Shown here: positions 58,038 through 64,000 of the stretch, piece by piece
Position numbering within the stretch: position 1 is the stretch's first letter
Layout of the letters: each line of letters opens with the position of its first letter
Origin: Campylobacter anatolicus
Lineage (GTDB): Bacteria; Campylobacterota; Campylobacteria; Campylobacterales; Campylobacteraceae
Direction of reading: 5' to 3'
Assembly (NCBI RefSeq): GCF_018145655.1
Contig: NZ_JAGSSY010000001.1
Coordinates: 248,001-312,000 of the forward strand
DNA: 64,000 bases
Notes under the pieces: generated by a model
Databases searched by the model: none
What the model was told of the DNA's origin: nothing
What the model saw: the letters and a program-made list of their open reading frames with translations, nothing else
Program-made: the position numbers and the translations under genes

Positions 58038-60680
58038 TTACTTCAACTCTCCCCAATTTTTAGCGATGTTTAAAGATGTTTTAAGTGGCACGTTTAGTTT
58101 ATAAATTTCTTGCATTATAGCTTGTGCTTTAACCCCAAACTCCGCTGCAAACTCATCTTTTACTTCAAATATCAGCTCATCGTGGATTTGCAGTAGCATT
58201 TTTGCATTTTCGCTTATTAGCTCACGGCTGATTTTTACCATAGCTAGTTTTATTATATCGGCTGCTGAGCCTTGAAACACTGCATTTACCGCCTCTCGCT
58301 CATACATTGCCACTTGCATAGGCGTAGCATTTGTAAAGTTAAACAAGCATTTTCGCCCAAGCAAGGTTCTTACAAATCCATCATTTTTAGCCGCTGTTTT
58401 AATGCTTTCTAAAAAGCCCTTTATAGTTGGGAAAGCTTTAAAATATCTCTCTATATAAGCCTTTGCATCTGTCCTTGAGATGCCGACTTGATTAGCAAGT
58501 TTACTTGAACCCATACCATACATTAGACCAAAATTTATGCTCTTTGCTACCGCTCTATTGTGAGTGTTGCTCTCACCAAATATAGATATAGCCGTCCTTG
58601 CGTGTATGTCCTCATCATTCGCAAATGCTTCAAGCAACGCTTCATCACGACTAAAATGTGCCATAAGCCTAAGCTCAATTTGACTATAATCAAGCCCAAC
58701 AAGGCTAAAACCATCTTTTGCCTCAAATGTCTCACGTACATCGTAAGCAAGACTGCCACGTGCTGGGATATTTTGCAGATTTGGATTATTACTAGAAAGT
58801 CGCCCTGTGCTTGTGCCTGTTTGTGTAAAATTTGTATAAATTCGGCTGTTTGCATCTTTTTTTGCAAAATTTAAAAGTGGCTCACAGTAGGTGCTTTGTA
58901 GCTTATAAAGCTCACGATAAGATAGAATTTTCTCAATAACAGGATGAGCGTCTGTAAGCTCACTAAGCACATTCATATCAGTGCTATAGCCTGTTTTTGT
59001 CTTCTTTTTGATAGGTAATTTTAAGTGTTCAAATAGCACTTCACCAAGCTGTTTTACAGAATTTATATTAAAACTCTCACCACTTAATTCGTAAATTTCA
59101 GCCGTTAATGCCTTAATCTTTGCATCATTTTGCACTAATAAATTTTGCATTTTAGCTTGATTTAGCTTTATGCCCTCGCTCTCCATATCAAAAAGAGTCA
59201 AAATAAAAGGAAATTCGTGCGAATTTGCAAGGCTAATAAGATCAGGTTCAAGCAAACTTAAAAGGCTATTATAAAATTTAAGCGTTATCCAAGCATCCTC
59301 ACTTGCGTATTTTGCAGCATTTTCCACACTCACACTAGCAAAGGTCTCGCCACGCTTTACTACATCTTCAAATTTTATCGTATCATAATCATAAAGTCGC
59401 TTTGCAAGGGCATCCATACCGACACTTAAGCTTGGATCAAGTAGCCACGCAAGTATCATAGTATCTTTAAAATTTTTAGGCGGATTTAGTCTTAAATTTC
59501 GCTTTATAACTTTAAAATCATACTTGAGATTTTGCCCTATAACACAGCCTTTATAAATTTGTCCTACAGCCCAAGTGGCGAATTTTAAGCTTATTTGAGA
59601 TGGCACACCAAGATAGCTATGAGCGATTGGCACATAATAACTATCTTCACCATTAAAACAAAAACTAAAGCCCACCAGCTCAGCACTCTGTGTGTCTATA
59701 CTGGTAGTTTCTGTATCAAACGCTACGATAGTTTCATCAGTGATATCTCTTAATAATCGCTCTATCTCGCTCTCATTAGTGAGCAAATGTGCGTTAAAAC
59801 CGAGCTTTGTTTCACTGACATTTTCACTATTTTGCAGATTTTTTAGTATGCGATTAAGGTTATATTCACGCAGAATTTCCGTGATATTTAGTAGTGGATT
59901 TTGCGTTGGAAAGGTTGCTTTTTCTAAATTTAAAACGCCTTGCACGTCATCAAAAAGTGAAGTTAGACGTTTGCTTAAAAAGGCATTCTCTTTATCGGTG
60001 GCCAACATCTCGCGAGTGCGGTCGTTGCGAACTAAACTTAAGTTTTCATAAATTCCCTCTAAGCTACCAAACTCATCAAGAAGCTTTTTTGCACCCTTTG
60101 CACCGATGCCTTTTACTCCTGGTATATTGTCTGAACTATCACCAGCAAGTGCTAGAAAATCACGAATTTGCGATGGTTTAACGCCATATTTTTCTAAACA
60201 ACTTTCACTATTATGCTCTATCTTGCTTTGTGGACTATAAATGCTAACTTTGCCATCATCTATGAGCTGATAAAGGTCTTTATCGTGCGTTACAACTCGC
60301 ACAAAAATGCCCTGCTCTTTGCAAATTTTAACAACACTTGCGATGATATCATCGGCTTCATATCCCTCACGCGAGACGGCACTTAGCCCCATTTTTTCTA
60401 TCATATCTATGCATATCGGAAGTTGTTCTTTTAGTGCTGCAGGTGGCTCTGAGCGGTTTGCTTTATATTCGCCTAAAATCTCATGACGCAACGTCTTACC
60501 TTTGCTATCGAGTGCAAAAATAATATAATCGCTACTAAACTCGTCCTTTAAACTAGCGATGAAATTTGCAAAACCACTTATCATACCACTTGGCTTACCT
60601 TCGGAGTTTTTTAAATTTGGTAGTGCGTAAAATAATCTAAAAAAGAAGCCGAAAGTATCGATTATAGTTAATGTTTTCAT
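58038..60680 (-). CDS. polA: DNA polymerase I (PolA)
   Basis: Replicative gap-filling and repair polymerase of 880 residues. The N-terminal 5'-3' nuclease domain (about 1-290, 'LAGDSSDNIPGVKGIGAKGA') is followed by a 3'-5' exonuclease domain in which 'FDTETTS', 'NLKYDFKV' and 'YASEDAW' preserve the Asp-Glu, Asp and Tyr-Asp residues needed for proofreading. The polymerase domain has 'LDYSQIELRLMAHFS', 'KSINFGLMYGM' and 'QIHDELIFEV'. ATG at 60680 is chosen over 60698 because AAGGA sits 7 bases upstream. Confidence 0.96.
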   Translation of the reverse strand: MKTLTIIDTFGFFFRLFYALPNLKNSEGKPSGMISGFANFIASLKDEFSSDYIIFALDSKGKTLRHEILGEYKANRSEPPAALKEQLPICIDMIEKMGLSAVSREGYEADDIIASVVKICKEQGIFVRVVTHDKDLYQLIDDGKVSIYSPQSKIEHNSESCLEKYGVKPSQIRDFLALAGDSSDNIPGVKGIGAKGAKKLLDEFGSLEGIYENLSLVRNDRTREMLATDKENAFLSKRLTSLFDDVQGVLNLEKATFPTQNPLLNITEILREYNLNRILKNLQNSENVSETKLGFNAHLLTNESEIERLLRDITDETIVAFDTETTSIDTQSAELVGFSFCFNGEDSYYVPIAHSYLGVPSQISLKFATWAVGQIYKGCVIGQNLKYDFKVIKRNLRLNPPKNFKDTMILAWLLDPSLSVGMDALAKRLYDYDTIKFEDVVKRGETFASVSVENAAKYASEDAWITLKFYNSLLSLLEPDLISLANSHEFPFILTLFDMESEGIKLNQAKMQNLLVQNDAKIKALTAEIYELSGESFNINSVKQLGEVLFEHLKLPIKKKTKTGYSTDMNVLSELTDAHPVIEKILSYRELYKLQSTYCEPLLNFAKKDANSRIYTNFTQTGTSTGRLSSNNPNLQNIPARGSLAYDVRETFEAKDGFSLVGLDYSQIELRLMAHFSRDEALLEAFANDEDIHARTAISIFGESNTHNRAVAKSINFGLMYGMGSSKLANQVGISRTDAKAYIERYFKAFPTIKGFLESIKTAAKNDGFVRTLLGRKCLFNFTNATPMQVAMYEREAVNAVFQGSAADIIKLAMVKISRELISENAKMLLQIHDELIFEVKDEFAAEFGVKAQAIMQEIYKLNVPLKTSLNIAKNWGELK

Positions 60681-60848
60681 TAGTTTATCCTTTGACATAA
60701 TTATACAAATTTCTATTAAAATTTAGATTAGCTCAAACGATATTTCAAAAAATATGAGATATAAAGATGGTTTACATAATTTTCTTAATCTATTATTTAT
60801 TATAAAAAATAAATCTTATTATTTCATTTTTTATATGTTTAAATTTTA

Positions 60849-60854
60849 TATAAT
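60849..60854 (+). promoter_or_regulatory. Putative -10 box for the TsdA-like cytochrome gene
   Basis: TATAAT in TTTTATATAATTCC, 29 bases before the ATG at 60884, with AAGGAG at 60875-60880. Confidence 0.6.
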
Positions 60855-60883
60855 TCCAATGCATTTTAAAACAAGGAGAACAA

Positions 60884-61939
60884 ATGAAACTAGTTAAATT
60901 AGCATTAGTTGCCAGCTGTGTGTGCCTTGGCCTAAGTGCTAAAAGCATATCTGACTACAAAGTCGGAGACCAGCTAACAGACGCTGAAGGTATTGCATAC
61001 TTTAAAGAGTATGGCGAGGTCGCCCATCAACCATGGCCTAGTAAAGAGCTAAGCATAAATGATGTTCCAAATACTAAAGAAGGTGAACTAATCAAATACG
61101 GCATAGAGCTTTTGTCAAAAACAGAAAGTACTCTTGGACCAAAAGGTAAACTAAAAATGACAAATAACAACGTCAATTGCACTGCCTGTCATATGGAGGA
61201 TAATGGCAACGGACTACCTGGTACAAAAAAATATACTATGCCATTTTTAAACGTCTTTAACAACTATCCAAAACTTGATGTAGAGACAATGAAGATCATA
61301 TCACTTGAAGATCGAGTACGCCAAATGGGTGGCACAAGCTCTGCTAAATTTCCAAACGACAGTAAAGAGATGAGAGCCATAATGGCATATTTTAAATGGC
61401 TTAAAAAAGCTTATGAGATCAAAGATGGTATGAGACTTACAGGAGATTTTATAGCTCGTATGGACTTTCCTAACCGTATGGCTGATCCAGTAAGAGGTAA
61501 ACAAATTTATATGGATACCTGTGCGGTTTGCCACGGCGAGAGAGGTCAAGGCGTTAAAAATGATGACTTTGAAAATGGTGGTGGGCATATGTATCCATCG
61601 CTACTAATCTGGACAGATGGCGGACATATGTCTATGCTGCCAGTTTTAGCTAGATTTTTACGTTCATCTATGCCACTAGGTGCAACAGCAGACGCTCCGA
61701 TACTATCGCCTGAAGATGCATTAGATGTAGCAGCTTTTGTAAATACCGGACTTGTTAGAAACCCTATGATGACGACAGAAAATCGTGCAGGATTAGACAC
61801 AGCTTACTCAAAAGCACCGTCTATAAAGCCTGAGTATTTTGGCTCAGCCCCACAGCAACTTGACCCAATGCTATTTATAAAAACAAAATTTGGACCATGG
61901 AAAAATCCTAACTATTTCCCTGGTGAAGGAACACATTAA
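60884..61939 (+). CDS. TsdA-like di-haem c-type cytochrome
   Basis: A periplasmic protein of 351 residues with signal peptide (1-19), CTACH at 99-103 and CAVCH at 213-217. Architecture and spacing follow TsdA, the thiosulfate dehydrogenase/tetrathionate reductase: 'DFPNRMADPVRGKQIY', 'SSMPLGATADAPILS' (axial Met candidate M263) and a 'KFGPW' end. In TsdA the active-site haem has a Cys ligand in a 'R-I-x-x-C-M-x-R-S' motif. Here the corresponding stretch reads 'DRVRQMGGTSS' with no Cys (M148 instead). So the fold is TsdA-like but the reaction may differ. Confidence 0.78.
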   Translation: MKLVKLALVASCVCLGLSAKSISDYKVGDQLTDAEGIAYFKEYGEVAHQPWPSKELSINDVPNTKEGELIKYGIELLSKTESTLGPKGKLKMTNNNVNCTACHMEDNGNGLPGTKKYTMPFLNVFNNYPKLDVETMKIISLEDRVRQMGGTSSAKFPNDSKEMRAIMAYFKWLKKAYEIKDGMRLTGDFIARMDFPNRMADPVRGKQIYMDTCAVCHGERGQGVKNDDFENGGGHMYPSLLIWTDGGHMSMLPVLARFLRSSMPLGATADAPILSPEDALDVAAFVNTGLVRNPMMTTENRAGLDTAYSKAPSIKPEYFGSAPQQLDPMLFIKTKFGPWKNPNYFPGEGTH

Positions 61940-61947
61940 TACAAGCT

Positions 61948-61972
61948 CTAGGTTTGCGATATGCAAACCTAG
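61948..61972 (+). terminator. Hairpin after the TsdA-like gene
   Basis: CTAGGTTTGC and GCAAACCTAG form a perfect 10-bp stem with a 5-base loop, starting 8 bases after the stop codon. No T run follows directly, so it is a probable but not classical terminator. Confidence 0.65.
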
Positions 61973-62140
61973 CTACAATAATCAGATCTTTAAAATTATC
62001 TTTTCTTAAATAGCTTCATACTCTAAGTTCTAAGAGTTTGTAAATTTATAGTGCAAAATAGAAAAAAGTATCAACAATCATTAATGTTTATTAAAAATTT
62101 TTAAATGGCCTTTGCAAAATCTCAGATAGTTTCACAAGCA

Positions 62141-62314
62141 CTACATTTTTATAATTTTATATCCATTATCAAATTTAGTATAAATAAACCAACAACTACC
62201 AAAAAACTGTATTCTCACACACTCTCTAATGCTTAAATAACGATAAAGACTTATAAATTTATTTAGCCAATCTTTATCATCTTTAAATGCATTTAGGCGT
62301 AGTATTATCGTATC
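62141..62314 (-). pseudogene. Open remnant, 57 codons, unknown family
   Basis: The minus strand is open for 57 codons and reads as ordinary protein (for example 'LNKFISLYRYLSIREC', 'IQFFGSCWFIYTKF'), with stops just outside and more protein-like text upstream of one TAA ('FNFIKLLKDKIIL'). There is no start codon. It is probably a fragment of a decayed gene. Confidence 0.35.
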
Positions 62315-62521
62315 TTACAATATAATTTTATCTTTAAGTAGCTTTATAAAATTAAAATATAATACTCAAATCGTGTATAAAATCACTTTTGTTTAAACTG
62401 TGTTTAATTATTGACTAATTTGGGGCGTAGATATACAGCGATTAGTGCATTATAAGTGGGCTTAGAAGTAGTTTTTCAGTGCCTATAATTAGCAATAACT
62501 GCTAGTAAAGATATTATTTGA

Positions 62522-62785
62522 TCTACCAAATGCAGTTTACTTATACTTAAATTTACTCATTTTAGCTATTTTAAAGATATTTTCAGAGCTATTTTACCAA
62601 ACAAAACCGGCATAATACATAGTCCGAAGAAATTTAGAAATAAAAATCCTGTAAGCTATATACTAAATGCGAATTTGGATATAAAAAGATATAAAATTAT
62701 ACAAAAAGCTAGATATTATGGCAGAAATAAACTAAATTCAGATTATAAATATGCAAAAAATAATAAATTAACCAATATAAAATGA
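62522..62785 (+). pseudogene. Open remnant, 87 codons without a start, unknown family
   Basis: The plus strand is open for 87 codons from just after a TGA to a TGA, with no ATG, GTG or TTG start in a sensible place. The text is basic and Lys/Asn/Tyr-rich ('GIIHSPKKFRNKNPVSYIL', 'KIIQKARYYGRNKLNSDY'). Such a long run is unlikely by chance in this AT-rich DNA. It is probably the 3' part of a lost gene; I do not recognise the family. Confidence 0.35.
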
Positions 62786-63013
62786 TAAAATTGTTAAAAA
62801 TAAAGTAACGTTTTATACTTATACAAATATCTAACCGTAAGTCAAAACAAAATATGTAAAGTTTTATAAGAAATCAAAGTGAAAAACATAGTTTTTTAAC
62901 TCACTTTGATCTTAAGCATAAAATGATTTTGAATTTAAAAGTGATTTTGCAAAAACCGCACTATTAAATTTAAAAATTTGAGCTAAGACTAGCCCAAATT
63001 TACTCATGTTGAT

Positions 63014-63250
63014 CTACGGTTTTCTTATGATAAATCTAAGAGTCGGGCCATCTTGCTCTACTGATAAAACTTCAAAGCCACGGTTTTTAGCATCAACAGG
63101 GATAGAATTTATTGCCTGCGGACAGTCGCAAAGCACTTCTAAAACCTCACCACTTTTCATAGTCGGTAACACTTCAAGCGTAGCAACAGCTGGCATCGGG
63201 CAAGCCTCGCCTTGTATATCAAGAGTATAATTTATCTCATAATTTTTCAT
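63014..63250 (-). CDS. TusA-like sulfur/selenium carrier protein
   Basis: A 78-residue TusA/SirA/YedF-family protein with the CPxP-type motif 'GEACPMPAVATLEVL', whose Cys (about residue 17) carries persulfide or selenium. It overlaps by one base the YedE-like transporter gene upstream. This pairing resembles FdhT-FdhU of C. jejuni, which support selenium-dependent formate dehydrogenase, and also TsuA-TsuB/YeeE-YeeD thiosulfate uptake. The nearby TsdA-like gene slightly favours a sulfur role; the choice is open. Confidence 0.88.
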   Translation of the reverse strand: MKNYEINYTLDIQGEACPMPAVATLEVLPTMKSGEVLEVLCDCPQAINSIPVDAKNRGFEVLSVEQDGPTLRFIIRKP

Positions 63251-64000
63251 TAATATCCTCCTTTTGCAAAAAAGCGTTTTTTATAAAAGACAACCAACAA
63301 TAGCACTAGCACAAATAGACTTAAATTTAAAGCCAACCCGCCAATAGGACCAAAAGTATCTAGTAAATTTATTTTCGGACCTGCTTTAAACCAGTCTGGA
63401 AAATGGTCGTAATTAAGTGCCAAGATAGCAGTTCCTACAAAATTTGCGATACCTACTATCATAAAATGCATTTGCCCCTCAGCAGCTCTATAAGTCCAAC
63501 CGCACTCGCAACCTCCTGCAAAAACGATACCAAAACCAAACAAAAACGCTCCCATAGCCACCGCCGGACTAAAATTTACAATTTTAGAGTTATAGCCATT
63601 TGACACAAATACGAAAATAATCAAAGTTGCTATTATCATACCAAAAAATGCACCTTTTGTAGCCGTATCGCGACCGAACAAAAACAGATCTCTAAAACAA
63701 GAAGTAAAGCAGACTTGTCCTTTTGAGACAATGAAACCAAAAGCTATACCAAATATCAAGGCAAGTGGTAAAATACTAGCTTTTACTTTAAGATCGAAGC
63801 TGGGTGCATTTATAAAAAGATAGACCAACCAGATAATAGAAAGCACAAGTATAGCAACGCCATAAGCAAAATGTCTATTTGCCCTATTTTTGTCATATTC
63901 TATTCCTTTGCCATTTGCTCCATATCTTTGCAACACGACTTTTGGGCGAAAAATTTTAAATTTTCCCACTTGCACGGCACAGTAAATTCCTATAATCATA
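63250..64000 (-). CDS. YeeE/YedE-family membrane transporter, cut by window end
   Basis: The C-terminal 249 or so residues of a DUF395 membrane protein with about six transmembrane segments. Conserved Cys motifs are 'SKGQVCFTSCFRDLF' and 'FAGGCECGWTYRAAEGQ', the transport-pore cysteines of this family (thiosulfate in YeeE/TsuA, proposed selenium in FdhT/YedE). Full-length members are larger with a matching N-terminal half, so the start is probably beyond the right edge. It is co-transcribed with the TusA-like gene. Confidence 0.87.
   Translation of the reverse strand, partial: MIIGIYCAVQVGKFKIFRPKVVLQRYGANGKGIEYDKNRANRHFAYGVAILVLSIIWLVYLFINAPSFDLKVKASILPLALIFGIAFGFIVSKGQVCFTSCFRDLFLFGRDTATKGAFFGMIIATLIIFVFVSNGYNSKIVNFSPAVAMGAFLFGFGIVFAGGCECGWTYRAAEGQMHFMIVGIANFVGTAILALNYDHFPDWFKAGPKINLLDTFGPIGGLALNLSLFVLVLLLVVFYKKRFFAKGGY

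Larger units (their letters stand above)
61973..63013. other. Kilobase without intact genes, containing remnants
   Basis: The stretch is very AT-rich and has no gene with a start codon and ribosome site. Two open stretches, listed separately (62141-62314 minus; 62522-62785 plus), look like pieces of old genes. The rest shows nothing I can assign: no tRNA, no obvious insertion-sequence ends and no repeats beyond AT-rich words. Confidence 0.6.

Overview
The window reads as chromosomal DNA of a Campylobacter species (Campylobacterota) that is not C. jejuni. It is AT-rich, carries the split F-type ATPase operon with paired b and b' subunits, and contains flagellar, Tol-Pal and cell-wall genes typical of the genus. 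From memory, gene order follows three C. jejuni blocks (fliY-fliM-fliA-flhG-flhF-folK-pepQ-aroQ-sppA; rimP-rbfA-infB-thrB-tsaB-lpxC-M23-tyrA-bamA-accD-rlmH-dksA-dusB-recO; ttcA-mtnN-fabD-slyD-tol-atp-parAB-birA-fmt-obg-rpmA-rplU). I do not see suhB beside bamA or proB beside fmt, where I remember them in C. jejuni. No tRNA, rRNA, CRISPR array or intact insertion sequence was found.

Layout. 1-6466 (minus): flagellar motor and regulatory genes, then folK, an M24 peptidase and aroQ. 6552-8620 (plus): an amidohydrolase of the aminofutalosine deaminase group and SppA. 8621-9208: decayed sequence. 9209-20197 (minus): ribD, fhs, rimP-rbfA-infB-ylxR, thrB, tsaB, lpxC, an M23 peptidase and tyrA. 20289-26968 (plus): bamA, accD, rlmH, dksA, a membrane protein, dusB and recO. 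26965-28400: two adjacent broken genes, a DprA/SLOG-like protein and a phosphoribosyltransferase-like protein. 28719-47536 (minus): a long tightly packed run covering tRNA thiolation, nucleoside recycling, fatty-acid synthesis, Tol-Pal, ATP synthase, chromosome partitioning, fmt, obg, rpmA and rplU, with a small orphan gene upstream. 47635-64000: accessory metabolism, with a di-haem peroxidase, flhB, a Dcu transporter, the lar-ttd operon, a lipoprotein behind a 13-G tract, polA, a TsdA-like di-haem cytochrome, decayed sequence, and a TusA-like/YedE-like pair cut by the window end.

The most notable system is at 49964-57306. Six genes in one apparent operon encode a LarA-family nickel-pincer racemase/epimerase, the three enzymes that build its cofactor (LarC, LarE, LarB), and both subunits of L(+)-tartrate dehydratase (TtdA, TtdB). 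A Dcu C4-dicarboxylate transporter with a roughly 100-residue insertion is divergent from it. My inference is that the LarA homologue interconverts stereoisomers of a C4 hydroxy-dicarboxylate (tartrate or malate) so that TtdAB can turn one isomer into oxaloacetate, which would feed fumarate respiration with succinate exchanged by the Dcu carrier. Lactate racemisation remains the default alternative.

Other points worth a look are the poly-G tract abutting the -10 box of a lipoprotein gene (candidate phase variation), the TsdA homologue lacking the usual axial cysteine, the TtcA homologue missing one cluster cysteine, a Cys/His-rich SlyD tail, and three stretches of gene remnants.
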